Part shown: positions 39,291-47,576 of the stretch, one piece after another | Position numbering within the stretch: the stretch's first letter is position 1 | How the letters are laid out: every line of letters begins with the position of its first letter | Assembly: GCF_036178845.1 (NCBI RefSeq) | Contig: NZ_CP108070.1 | Span: forward strand, 5,766,001-5,830,000 | DNA from: Streptomyces sp. NBC_00271 | Lineage (GTDB): Bacteria > Actinomycetota > Actinomycetes > Streptomycetales > Streptomycetaceae | DNA: 64,000 nt | Reading direction: 5' to 3' | Notes under the pieces: generated by a model | The model's input: the letters and a program-made list of their open reading frames with translations, nothing else | Told to the model about the DNA's origin: nothing | Database searches by the model: none | Translations under genes and position numbers: made by a program

Positions 39291-39352
39291 CCGTCCAGGC
39301 TTCCCGGGACGGGGGCGGGGGGCGAGCGGTGAGGGGCCGACCGGGGGACACG

Positions 39353-39544
39353 TCAGTCCGAGGCCGACCACCGGACGCCGCCCGCTCCGCCGCGCCCGTG
39401 GTGGTGCCCGGCCGGGGCGACAACGGTCCCGCCGTCCGGCACGAAGTCATGACCGCCGTGACAGGCCCCGAGGAACAGCGCGCACACGGCGAGCAGCAGC
39501 GCGAGCGCCGGCGCGCGCCGGACCAGCCACCGATGACAACTCAT
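39353..39544 (-). CDS. Very small His-rich lipoprotein
   Basis: A 63-residue protein. A basic start and hydrophobic stretch lead to a lipobox, LFLGAC (Cys at about 28), followed by GGHDFVPDGG and a HHHGRGG metal-binding-like run. It would be anchored outside the membrane after lipid modification. No family is recognised. It ends 62 bases before the SpoIIE-type phosphatase gene on the same strand, so co-transcription is possible. The ribosome site is weak, so the start or even the gene is uncertain, but a lipobox in so short a frame is unlikely by chance. Confidence 0.5.
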   Translation of the reverse strand: MSCHRWLVRRAPALALLLAVCALFLGACHGGHDFVPDGGTVVAPAGHHHGRGGAGGVRWSASD

Positions 39545-39649
39545 AGTGAGCGGAAGACTACAGAAAGTCGGGTCGGCAGGGAAAATCGGGGCGGGACGGC
39601 AATCGGGAAATCCGGCGGCAAGAAAACCGGGACGGTGAACGGGAAAAAA

Positions 39650-39687
39650 CCAAGGGCCGGAACTCGTTTCCGAGTTCCGGCCCTTGG
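39650..39687 (-). terminator. Terminator after tRNA-fMet
   Basis: A 17-bp perfect stem (39650-39666 and 39671-39687) with a 4-base loop is followed on the minus strand by six T residues. It begins eight bases beyond the tRNA 3' end. Confidence 0.9.
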
Positions 39688-39694
39688 CCTTCAG

Positions 39695-39768
39695 TAGCGG
39701 GGACAGGATTTGAACCTGCGACCTCTGGGTTATGAGCCCAGCGAGCTACCGAGCTGCTCCACCCCGCG
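39695..39768 (-). tRNA. Initiator tRNA-fMet (CAT)
   Basis: A 74-base cloverleaf on the minus strand. The anticodon loop CTCATAA sits in a GGG/CCC-ended anticodon stem, and the first base pair of the acceptor is unpaired (C1 with T72). Both are hallmarks of initiator tRNA. The T-arm reads GGTTCAAATCC. CCA is not encoded. A -10-like TACACT lies at 39780-39785 on the same strand. Confidence 0.93.
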
Positions 39769-39841
39769 TCGTTGAAATTAGTGTACGCCATCCGCGGGGC
39801 CCGATTCACCAGGCTTTTCGCGGACGACCGCGGGGCCGCCC

Positions 39842-40984
39842 CTAGCCGGCCGCGAGAAGGTGACGATTGGGCGCCACGGCCCGCTCCTCGAACTCCGGCA
39901 GTACGACGACGTCCGCCCCCGCGGCCACGAGCAGACCGTTCCCGTCGGCCTCCGTCACGAACGTGTCGGGCTCGCGCCACGCGGTGACCACCCGCCGTAC
40001 CCCCGCGTCGAGGATCAGCCGCGCACAGGGCGCGGGCCGGGACGCCCGCCGCGCACACGGCTCCAGGCTGCTGTACACGGTGGCGGAGCGCAGCCGCGGA
40101 TCCGCGGGATCGATCTTCGCGAGCGCCGCCTCCTCGGCGTGCACGACGGGGTCGTCGCCCTCCCGCGAGTGCCCGCGCGCCAGCTCGGTGCCGTCGGCCG
40201 CCACCACCACCGCCCCCACGCTGAACGCCGTCTCCGAGGGCGGGCACAGCGCCGCCAGCTCACAGGCGACGCCCAGCCAGTGCCGGTCCGCGGCGGAGGC
40301 GAGGGCGCCTTCCCCGGGTGCGGTGGGGACGTAGCGGACGAGGACGACGTCCCCGACCGGTCGCGTCTCCACCAGCCGCATCCGGCCCGGCGGATATCCC
40401 CCGGGCCCGAACAGCCGTGGCGCGTCCGGCTCCCCCACGAAGAGCGGCGCGACGGCGAGCTGCAACTCGTCCGCCAGCCCCTGTGTCATCAGCTGGGTGT
40501 GCACGCGCCCCCCGCCCTCGACCATGAGCCGCCGCACCCCGCGGACGTCGTGGAGGTGTTCGAGCAGGACGCGCCAGTCCAGCTCGGCGCCGGTCGGGAC
40601 CACGTCGACGTCCAGTCCGCGCAGGGCGTCGGTGGCGCGCTCGGCGCCCTTGTCCGTCGTATAGACGACCTTCTCGCCGCCCGTGTGCCAGAACTGGGCG
40701 TCCGGGTCGAGGTCGCCGGAACCGCTGACGGTGACCTTGAGCGGGTACTCCGGGCGCCCGGCGGCGACCCGCGCCGCCCGCCGCTCGGCGGAGTTGACCA
40801 GCAGTCGGGGATTGTCCGCGCGGATGGTGCCGGCGCCGATCAGGATCGCGTCGCTGGACGCCCGTACCTCGTCGACCCGGTCGAAGTCGGCCGGGCCCGA
40901 GAGCAGCAGGCGTTCGGGGCCGGTGTCGTCCAGGAAGCCGTCGAGGGAGACGGCGGCGGACAACAGGACATAGGGGTGGGGCAT
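39842..40984 (-). CDS. RibD-like bifunctional protein with reversed domain order
   Basis: A 380-residue protein. Residues 1-220 form a RibD C-terminal-type reductase (SLDGFLDD, GAGTIRADNPRL, LMVEGGGRVHTQL). Residues 232-370 form a cytidine-deaminase-like domain with HAEE (282-285) and a PC-x9-C zinc motif (C310, C320). Ordinary RibD has deaminase first and reductase second, so the order is swapped. Likely chemistry is deamination and ribosyl reduction of an aminopyrimidine, as in riboflavin or related pathways. ATG 40984 follows GGAG by nine bases. It is divergent from the MarR gene, which is followed by a GTP cyclohydrolase II gene, the enzyme that feeds RibD. Confidence 0.86.
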   Translation of the reverse strand: MPHPYVLLSAAVSLDGFLDDTGPERLLLSGPADFDRVDEVRASSDAILIGAGTIRADNPRLLVNSAERRAARVAAGRPEYPLKVTVSGSGDLDPDAQFWHTGGEKVVYTTDKGAERATDALRGLDVDVVPTGAELDWRVLLEHLHDVRGVRRLMVEGGGRVHTQLMTQGLADELQLAVAPLFVGEPDAPRLFGPGGYPPGRMRLVETRPVGDVVLVRYVPTAPGEGALASAADRHWLGVACELAALCPPSETAFSVGAVVVAADGTELARGHSREGDDPVVHAEEAALAKIDPADPRLRSATVYSSLEPCARRASRPAPCARLILDAGVRRVVTAWREPDTFVTEADGNGLLVAAGADVVVLPEFEERAVAPNRHLLAAG

Positions 40985-41016
40985 GGGGCGCACTCTCCAG
41001 CTCCGAGCGCAGGGCT

Positions 41017-41041
41017 CCTAGTGGTTCAAGTTTTAAACAAT
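41017..41041. promoter_or_regulatory. Imperfect palindrome between RibD-like and MarR genes
   Basis: GTTCAAGTTTTAAAC follows the pattern GTTnAAnnnTTnAAC. It lies between the two divergent starts, so it may be the autoregulatory MarR operator. A related site lies before the GTP cyclohydrolase gene. Confidence 0.4.
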
Positions 41042-41056
41042 ACCTAGACTGGCGGC

Positions 41057-41560
41057 ATGACGACCCGCTGGCTCTCCCCCGCCGAGCAGCGCGCCTGGCG
41101 CGCGTACATCGGCGCCGCCTCGCTCCTGGAGGACACGATCGACCGGCAGCTCCAGGCCGAGACCGGCATGCCCCACCTTTACTACTCCATCCTGGCCATG
41201 CTGTCCGAGGCGCCGGACCGGCGGCTGCGGATGACCGACCTCGCCGAGATCCTGAAGATCACCCGCAGTCGGCTGACGTACGGCGTGACCCGGCTGGCGA
41301 ACGACGGTCTGGTGCGCCGAGAAGGCTGCCACAGCGACAAGCGCACCCAGGTCGCGGTCCTCACGGACGAGGGGATGGCCGTTCTGGAGCGGGCGGCGCC
41401 GGGTCACGCGGAGCAGGTCATGACGGCGGTCTTCGACCGGCTGACCCCCGAGCAGGTGGGGCAGCTGGAGGAGATCTGCGGGGCCATCACCCGCGGCATC
41501 CAGGGGGAGAATCCCGGGGCCTGCGGGGAAGATCTGCCGTGGCGACGGCGTTCTTCGTGA
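41057..41560 (+). CDS. MarR-family regulator between RibD-like and RibA-like genes
   Basis: A 167-residue MarR protein. An N-terminal helix is followed by LYYSILAMLSEAPDRRLRMTDLAEILKI and recognition helix TRSRLTYGVTRL. The wing GLVRREGCHSDKRTQVAVLTD has the D-x-R motif. The C-terminal dimer helix ends near QLEEICGAITRG. It is divergent from the RibD-like gene and 206 bases upstream of the GTP cyclohydrolase II gene. The most likely targets are those two genes, and the ligand may be a flavin-pathway or phenolic compound. Both are inferences from position. Confidence 0.9.
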   Translation: MTTRWLSPAEQRAWRAYIGAASLLEDTIDRQLQAETGMPHLYYSILAMLSEAPDRRLRMTDLAEILKITRSRLTYGVTRLANDGLVRREGCHSDKRTQVAVLTDEGMAVLERAAPGHAEQVMTAVFDRLTPEQVGQLEEICGAITRGIQGENPGACGEDLPWRRRSS

Positions 41561-41662
41561 GTCGGCGACGGCGTTCCTCGTAGTCGGCAACGGCGTTCGT
41601 CGTGACCCGTACGACAGCACTCTTAGTGAGCCGTACGACACAGAATCGAGCAAAGTCGTTGC

Positions 41663-41680
41663 TTGAACTTTAAAGCACCG
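41663..41680 (+). promoter_or_regulatory. Possible MarR site upstream of the GTP cyclohydrolase gene
   Basis: GCTTGAACTTTAAAGC matches its own reverse complement at 12 of 16 positions and has the same TTnAA/TTnAA pattern as the site at 41.02 kb. Thirty bases downstream, TGCTTCA-AAAC-TGAAGCA (41700-41717) is a perfect 7-bp inverted repeat in the leader. Confidence 0.4.
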
Positions 41681-41766
41681 TGTACTGTCTGTCTCCGAGG
41701 CAGTGCTTCAAAACTGAAGCACCACCGGCACAACTCGCACCACACCCGCTGGACCGGAGAGACAAC

Positions 41767-42393
41767 ATGCGCGAATTCCCCACCGCCACGGTGCGCACCC
41801 GCGTCACTGTGCCCCTGCGCTTCGGCGACGGCTACTCGGTCGACGCGCAGTTGGTCACCTTCCACGGCCTCGTCGACGACAAGGAGCACCTCGCCGTCGT
41901 GCTCGGCACGCCCGGCGCGACCCCGCTGGTGCGGCTCCACTCCGAATGCCTGACGGGTGACGTCTTCGGCTCGGCCCGCTGCGACTGCGGCCCGCAGCTG
42001 CGCGAGGCGGTGGAGCAGATCGCGGAGCGCGGCGGAGTGCTCCTGTACCTCCGTCAGGAGGGCCGCGGCATCGGCCTCTACAACAAGCTCGACGCGTACG
42101 CCCTCCAGGACCAGGGCCTCGACACGTACGCCGCCAACGCCGCCCTCGGCCTGCCCGAGGACGGCCGCGACTACGCCGCGGCGGCCCAGATGCTCCAGGC
42201 CCTCGGCATCGACGACCTGGACCTGCTCTCCAACAACCCGGACAAGGCCGAGCAGCTGCGCGACCTCGGCGTCACGGTCTCCCACCGCGTCCCGACGGGC
42301 GTCTTCACCACCGCCCACAACGTGCGCTACCTGCGCGCCAAGGTCCTCCAGACCCAGCACACGCTCCCCCTGCCGGAGCTCACGGCGGGCTGA
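41767..42393 (+). CDS. ribA: GTP cyclohydrolase II (stand-alone)
   Basis: A 208-residue enzyme that opens GTP and releases pyrophosphate and formate, the entry step to riboflavin. Zinc ligands are C61, C72 and C74 in the C-x10-CDC motif. The GTP/phosphate-binding [17 protein letters not shown] (95-111) is present, with the conserved Tyr after GIGL. There is no DHBP synthase domain, unlike the usual RibBA fusion. Streptomyces often keeps several such homologues. The leader holds two palindromes, and a MarR gene lies directly upstream. It is followed by a bidirectional hairpin shared with tRNA-Lys. Confidence 0.88.
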   Translation: MREFPTATVRTRVTVPLRFGDGYSVDAQLVTFHGLVDDKEHLAVVLGTPGATPLVRLHSECLTGDVFGSARCDCGPQLREAVEQIAERGGVLLYLRQEGRGIGLYNKLDAYALQDQGLDTYAANAALGLPEDGRDYAAAAQMLQALGIDDLDLLSNNPDKAEQLRDLGVTVSHRVPTGVFTTAHNVRYLRAKVLQTQHTLPLPELTAG

Positions 42394-42425
42394 GCCCTCG
42401 GGCCCCACGCTCCCCAAGCACACCG

Positions 42426-42460
42426 AAGCCCCAGGTCAGATTCCCTCTGACCTGGGGCTT
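42426..42460. terminator. Bidirectional terminator between ribA-like gene and tRNA-Lys
   Basis: A 15-bp perfect stem (42426-42440 and 42446-42460) with loop TTCCC lies 33 bases after the ribA-like stop and is followed by T residues on the plus strand. It begins only six bases from the tRNA-Lys 3' end on the other strand. Confidence 0.88.
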
Positions 42461-42465
42461 TTCGG

Positions 42466-42538
42466 TAGACCCTGTGGGACTCGAACCCACAACCAATGGA
42501 TTAAAAGTCCACTGCTCTGCCAATTGAGCTAAGGGTCC
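42466..42538 (-). tRNA. tRNA-Lys (TTT)
   Basis: A 73-base cloverleaf on the minus strand. The anticodon loop CTTTTAA carries anticodon TTT, the acceptor is GGACCCT with AGGGTCT, and the T-arm is GGGTTCGAGTCCC. CCA is not encoded. A possible -10, TATGCT, lies about 45 bases upstream. Confidence 0.94.
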
Positions 42539-42647
42539 ACACGCCGGCCCGTATCGATCCCGTGCCGATGCATCCCCGAGCATAGCCGGACGTGGCCGGG
42601 ACTCCGATCGGGTATCCGCGTCCCGGCCACGCCAACAGCGAACAGCC

Positions 42648-44183
42648 CTATGGATCAACCGGTTCGGGCGCGTCCTTGCGCGCCGTCACGCGGGCGACCG
42701 TGCGGGCGTGGTCGGGGTTGAGGAACCAGTGGCGGGCCGACACCAGCCACCAGGTCGCGGCGAAGCCGAGGACGACGAGGACCGCGACCGGGGCGTAGTT
42801 GAAGGTCTCCCAGGTGACCGGCGAGACCTGCGGCAGCATGAACAGCACCGTGATCACGACGACCCAGGCGACCGAGACGACGCCGATCGCGCGCGACCAG
42901 CGGCCCAGGTGCCACGGCCCCCGCTCGAACGCCTCCCCCTTGCGCAGCCGCAGCAGCGTCGGGATGACGTACGCGATGTAGAGCCCGATCACGGCGATCG
43001 ACGTCACGGCCGCGTACGCCGTCACATTGATCAGGTACGGCAGCCCCAGCACGAGCGCGCCCAGTGCCGCCAGCCACACCGCCGCGACCGGCGTGCGGGT
43101 GCGCGGGCTCACGGTGTGCCAGACCCGCGAGAACGGCAGCGCCCCGTCGCGCGAAAACGCGTAGATCATGCGGCTGTTGGCGGTGACGGACGCCATCCCG
43201 CAGAAGAGCTGCGCGCCGATCACGACCAGGAGCAGGAGTTTGCCCGCCGTCGCCCCCAGCGCGTCGAGCAGGATCTGCGCCGGCGGCGCGCCCGTCGCCG
43301 AGCCCAGCTCCTTGTCGTACGACTGGATGGCGAAGGTGAAGCCCAGCAGCAGGACGAATCCGGCGATCCACGAGGTCCAGATCGACTGCACGATGCCCTT
43401 CGGGCCCGCCGTCGACGCGTCGTGCGTCTCCTCGGTCATATGGGCGGAGGCGTCGTACCCGGTGAAGGTGTACTGCGCCATCAGCAGGCCGACGAGGACG
43501 ACGTACACACCGCTGCCCCAGCCGGTGTTGTTCACGAAGTGCGTGAACACGAAGGACGCCGACTGATGGTGGTCCGGCACGAAGGCCAGCGCGCCCACGA
43601 TCACCCCGACGCCCAGCACGTGCCACCACACGCTGATGTCGTTGAGGAGGGCGACGATCCGGACCCCGAAGGTGTTCAGCAGCCCGTGCAGGACGAGGAT
43701 CCCGGCGAAGAGCAGGATCGTGCGGCCCGGCGTGATCGTGAAGTCGAACTGCAGGTTCAGGTACGCGCCCAGGAAGGACGCCGCACCGAAGTCGATCCCG
43801 GCGGTCACCGCGACCTGCCCGAGGACGTTGAACCACCCCGTGAACCAGGCCCAGGCGGCGGCCGACCTCGCGGGCGCCAGCCGGTGGGCCCAGAAGTACA
43901 GCCCCGCCGAGGTCGGATAGGCCGAACAGATCTCGGCCATCGACAGCCCGACGAACAGCGTCATCAGTCCGACCGCGACCCACCCCCAAGTGATCACGGC
44001 GGGGCCGCCGGTGTTCATGCCGAACAGATACAGCGTCAGACACCCCGAAAGAACCGAGATGATCGTGAACGAGACCGCGTAGTTGGAGAACGCCGACATG
44101 CGGCGGGCGAGAACCTGCGTATAGCCGAGCTGGGCAAGCCGTTCTTCGTCGGACAGCCCACTCGCCTTGGCGTCATCTGTCAT
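42648..44183 (-). CDS. APC-superfamily amino acid permease
   Basis: A 511-residue membrane transporter with twelve helices. The first helix begins after RRMSAFSNYAVSFTIISVLSG and holds the conserved GxG-like turn. Other APC features are SAEICSAYPTSAGLYFWAHRL, FTGYDASAHMTEETHDA and a C-terminal half ending in a short cytoplasmic tail. It resembles GABA and aromatic-amino-acid permeases of the basic/amine group. The substrate cannot be fixed. ATG 44183 follows GGGGG. It is separated from the upstream FG-GAP protein gene by 58 bases on the same strand. Confidence 0.88.
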   Translation of the reverse strand: MTDDAKASGLSDEERLAQLGYTQVLARRMSAFSNYAVSFTIISVLSGCLTLYLFGMNTGGPAVITWGWVAVGLMTLFVGLSMAEICSAYPTSAGLYFWAHRLAPARSAAAWAWFTGWFNVLGQVAVTAGIDFGAASFLGAYLNLQFDFTITPGRTILLFAGILVLHGLLNTFGVRIVALLNDISVWWHVLGVGVIVGALAFVPDHHQSASFVFTHFVNNTGWGSGVYVVLVGLLMAQYTFTGYDASAHMTEETHDASTAGPKGIVQSIWTSWIAGFVLLLGFTFAIQSYDKELGSATGAPPAQILLDALGATAGKLLLLVVIGAQLFCGMASVTANSRMIYAFSRDGALPFSRVWHTVSPRTRTPVAAVWLAALGALVLGLPYLINVTAYAAVTSIAVIGLYIAYVIPTLLRLRKGEAFERGPWHLGRWSRAIGVVSVAWVVVITVLFMLPQVSPVTWETFNYAPVAVLVVLGFAATWWLVSARHWFLNPDHARTVARVTARKDAPEPVDP

Positions 44184-44241
44184 GCCCCCAGCGATTCCCT
44201 CGCCGGGGGATCGACATGCACCGATCAAGACGTCGGGTTGG

Positions 44242-47200
44242 CTAGAAAAGGCCCCTGTAGCCCTGACAGCCGCTCCCGATCTTCACCCGCGCCGCGAACG
44301 ACCCCTTGCCGGTGCCGTTCTGACGGTACAGATTGCCCGCGGTGTCCCGCGCGACCAGATCCGCCTTGCCGTCACCCGTGATGTCCCCGGCGCCGACGAC
44401 GACGTTGTACGACCCGCCCCAGCCCGCGAACACCTTCGCCCGCGCGCCGAACGACCCCTTGCCGGTGCCGTAGTAGCGGTACAGGGTGTTGGTCTTGTCC
44501 TGGGCGAGCAGGTCACCGATACCGTCGCCGTTCAGGTCACCGACGCCGACGACCTTCTTGTACGCCTTCCAGTTGGCGTACAGCTTCACGCGCGCGGACA
44601 GCTTGCCCGTGCTCGTGCCCTTGTAGAGGTACACCGTGCCGGTCGCGGCGTTGCGGGCGATCAGATCCGGGCGGCCGTCGCCGCTGATGTCGCCGGGCGA
44701 GGTCAGGACGTCGTACTGGTTCCAGCCGCTGGTGCCGAGCGAGGTGTACGCCGTCGACGGCTTCAGCGTGCCGTAGCAGTCCGGCTTGTACGCGCGCAGT
44801 GCCCCGCTGGTCAGCCGGACCAGGACGTCGTTGCAGCGGTCGCCGCTCAGGTCGCCGAACGGCACCACCTTGTTGGTCGTCGTCCAGCCGCTGCTGGTGC
44901 CGAGGTTCACGGAGAACGTGCCCTTGCCCGAGCCCTGCCGGAAGCCCAGCGTGCCCGAGGAGCTGAGGGTGACCAGGTCGCCGATGAAGTCGCCGCCGCC
45001 GATGTAGTCGTGGGTGGCCGGAGCGGCACCGGACAGCGCGACCGTGCCGCTCGTGGCGACCGGGGCGCCGACCCCGTCGGCCGGAGTGACCGACAGCGTC
45101 CAGTCGTACCGCCCGTTCGTCAGGAACGCCCCCTTGGCGTCCGTCCCGAACCAGCCGACCTTCACCTCGCCGCGTGTCGCACCGCCGTCCCGCGTGTCCA
45201 CGACCTTGCCGGTGACGCGGCTGCGCACGGTCAGCCGCCAGCCCGCGGCCGGTTTCGACAGCAGCAGGGTGGTCAGCGTGGACGGCGTCGTGTCGATCTC
45301 TCGCGCGACGAGGGTGGACGCCGAATCGACCGGGGCCAGCAGGCGCAGCGGCTGCTGGATCACGCCGGTCGGCACGAGGTGCACACGCTCCTGACCGTCG
45401 ACGTAGGCCACGTTCCCGGTCGACTCGTCGACCGTCCAGCGCACCTCGCGCTGGGAGATTCCGGTGTCGGGCAGTGCGCCGATCACGCGGCTCACCGGTG
45501 TGCCGTCCGCGACGGTCGTGAGGACCAGTTGCCCGGCCTGTCTGTCGTGCGTGACGACGAATCCGTCGCCGAGTTCCGCCTCGCCGGCCGGGACGGGCAC
45601 GGACCTCTTCGCCGTACGGTCGTAGACGCCGGCCGTGCCTTCGGCGCAACTCCAGTACAGCCAACGGCCGTTGGCCCGCAGTTCGGTGGGTGCGCAGCCG
45701 GCGTCGATGGTGAGGGTCTCGGTGGTCTTCTTCGTGGTGAGGTTGTACGCCGTGACGGTGCCGGGAGTGGTGCCCGGGGTCCACAGGGTGTCGCCGGAGA
45801 GGGCGGCGGCGCCGGGCGTGCGGGTGAGCGCCGGGGTGCCGTAGTTGCCGATCTTGTAGACGGTCTGCGCGGTGTCCGTCGTGTGGATCAGGTACTGGCC
45901 GGACACGTCGGTGATCCGGCCGCCGGCGGGGACACTGCGCTCCCAGAAGGTGTACGGGGCCGGCCCGTTGACGCGAATGCCGTCGCTGGTCGCGGTGTCC
46001 TTCGTCAGCCAGGCGGCGCGACCGTCGGCCGTGCCGTGGAGCTGGGAGCAGCCGACCTCCGTCGCCGGGCAGGTGCCGAGGTTCAGTGCGGTGCCGTCGA
46101 ACGACGAGCGTGCGCCGAACTCGGGGGTGCCGGTCACGGCGACGGTCCGTACGTAGTCGTCGCGGTATCCGCCCGGGCCTCCGGTGTCGGCGACGAGCAG
46201 CCGCCCCTGTTCCAGAGACAGTCCCTGGATCTTGACCGGCGGCTTGGGCAGCGCCTTGACCTGGGTGACGACCGGACTGCCGTCCGGGCCCGGCTTGATG
46301 CGCTGGACGCCCCAGTCGTCGGCGGTGGTGCGGCCGATCAGGACGGCGGTGCCGTCGGAGACGGCGGAGAAGTAGGCACCCGACGAGGGCATCAGGGTGA
46401 CCGTGGGTCCGCCCGTTATGGGTTGGGCGGTCACCACCGTACTGCCGCCAGAGCGGCGGACCAGCCAGTCGCCGACCACGGCGAGGTCCTGCACGGGGTT
46501 CACGCCGCTGCCCGACAGCGGGACCTCGGTCGGGGCCGCCGACAGATCGGAGCGGGAGAACACCTGCACGGCGGTCTGGCCGGTGTTGAACAGGACCACG
46601 TGCTCGGCGGTGACCTGAGCCCTGAGGTAGACCTTGGAGCGCAGCGGAGTCCAGTCCCGCACCTGCCCCGTGTGCCGGTCGACCATGAGCGACAGGTAAT
46701 GCCCGTCCTTCGAGCCCTGGAACAGCAGCCCGTCGGCGTCCCCGCCCACGGGCGCCCCGAGGTTCACTCCCGCGGGCACTCCGCTGACCGGCACGTCACG
46801 CGTGGTGCCGTCGGCCTCCGGGAGCAACAGGTGCATCTCCCGCCAGGTCAGGCCCTTCTCGTCCGTCACGCCTCGGTAGGCGACCGCCAGGTCGCTGAAC
46901 ACGGTGAGCAGCCCCAGGCCCGAGGGCACATGGAGGGTGCGGGTGGTCCCGTCGACCGCGTTCCACAGGTCGACCCGGTCTCCCGGGTAGCGGTACGCGA
47001 GGACATCGCCGCCGGTCCCCCAGACGCCCATGTTTTCCGTCGGCCGCGTCACGGGCACGGACGTCCCGTCCGCGTACCGCGTCCAGACCAGCCCGGACCC
47101 CTCCAGCGTGTGGAAGACGCCCTGCTGCCCCGCGCCGTCGTGGCCGCTGGGCGACGACCCGCTGTAGAGCTCGGCGGCGGGGTAGGTGGAGCGCAGTGTC

Positions 47201-47328
47201 GCCGGCACCACCGTCTCCCGCGGCGCGTCCGCGACCGCCGTCGGCGACGGCAGCAACGGGCTCAGGCCGGCCGCCAGCACCGCGGAGGCGGCGACGAGAC
47301 GCAGGCGCACGAAGGCATGACGAGTCAA
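44242..47328 (-). CDS. Large secreted FG-GAP/VCBS-repeat protein
   Basis: A 1028-residue secreted protein. The start is TTG 47328, preceded by GGGGAGGG at five bases, which gives a signal peptide of about 35 residues ending in AVADA. The first 700 residues have beta-propeller-like repeats without clear catalytic motifs. A FlgD/Ig-like segment (about 690-780) precedes a C-terminal FG-GAP region with at least four calcium-binding-like repeats (DLSGDRCNDVL, DISGDGRPDLI, DLNGDGIGDLL, DITGDGKADLV). FG-GAP regions bind calcium and carbohydrate or protein partners outside the cell. No enzyme role can be assigned. It lies upstream of the permease gene. Confidence 0.85.
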   Translation of the reverse strand: MTRHAFVRLRLVAASAVLAAGLSPLLPSPTAVADAPRETVVPATLRSTYPAAELYSGSSPSGHDGAGQQGVFHTLEGSGLVWTRYADGTSVPVTRPTENMGVWGTGGDVLAYRYPGDRVDLWNAVDGTTRTLHVPSGLGLLTVFSDLAVAYRGVTDEKGLTWREMHLLLPEADGTTRDVPVSGVPAGVNLGAPVGGDADGLLFQGSKDGHYLSLMVDRHTGQVRDWTPLRSKVYLRAQVTAEHVVLFNTGQTAVQVFSRSDLSAAPTEVPLSGSGVNPVQDLAVVGDWLVRRSGGSTVVTAQPITGGPTVTLMPSSGAYFSAVSDGTAVLIGRTTADDWGVQRIKPGPDGSPVVTQVKALPKPPVKIQGLSLEQGRLLVADTGGPGGYRDDYVRTVAVTGTPEFGARSSFDGTALNLGTCPATEVGCSQLHGTADGRAAWLTKDTATSDGIRVNGPAPYTFWERSVPAGGRITDVSGQYLIHTTDTAQTVYKIGNYGTPALTRTPGAAALSGDTLWTPGTTPGTVTAYNLTTKKTTETLTIDAGCAPTELRANGRWLYWSCAEGTAGVYDRTAKRSVPVPAGEAELGDGFVVTHDRQAGQLVLTTVADGTPVSRVIGALPDTGISQREVRWTVDESTGNVAYVDGQERVHLVPTGVIQQPLRLLAPVDSASTLVAREIDTTPSTLTTLLLSKPAAGWRLTVRSRVTGKVVDTRDGGATRGEVKVGWFGTDAKGAFLTNGRYDWTLSVTPADGVGAPVATSGTVALSGAAPATHDYIGGGDFIGDLVTLSSSGTLGFRQGSGKGTFSVNLGTSSGWTTTNKVVPFGDLSGDRCNDVLVRLTSGALRAYKPDCYGTLKPSTAYTSLGTSGWNQYDVLTSPGDISGDGRPDLIARNAATGTVYLYKGTSTGKLSARVKLYANWKAYKKVVGVGDLNGDGIGDLLAQDKTNTLYRYYGTGKGSFGARAKVFAGWGGSYNVVVGAGDITGDGKADLVARDTAGNLYRQNGTGKGSFAARVKIGSGCQGYRGLF

Positions 47329-47576
47329 GAAGACCCTCCCCGAAGAACGAGACGGGACGCGCACCGCTTCTCGATGCCCCCGGCCCCCCGGCCGTCGCAT
47401 CCGTCTCAGAAGTCGGCTGATCTTACAGCGAGTTCAAAGTTTCCGGAAAGCCTTTCGAAACAGCGCGGGGCACAGCCACGGGCACGGAAAACGCCGTGGC
47501 CCCCACCGGATTCGGTGGGGGCCACGGCGTTCAGCACTCGCGGACGTCAGCGGACGTCAGCAGATGTCATCCGACG

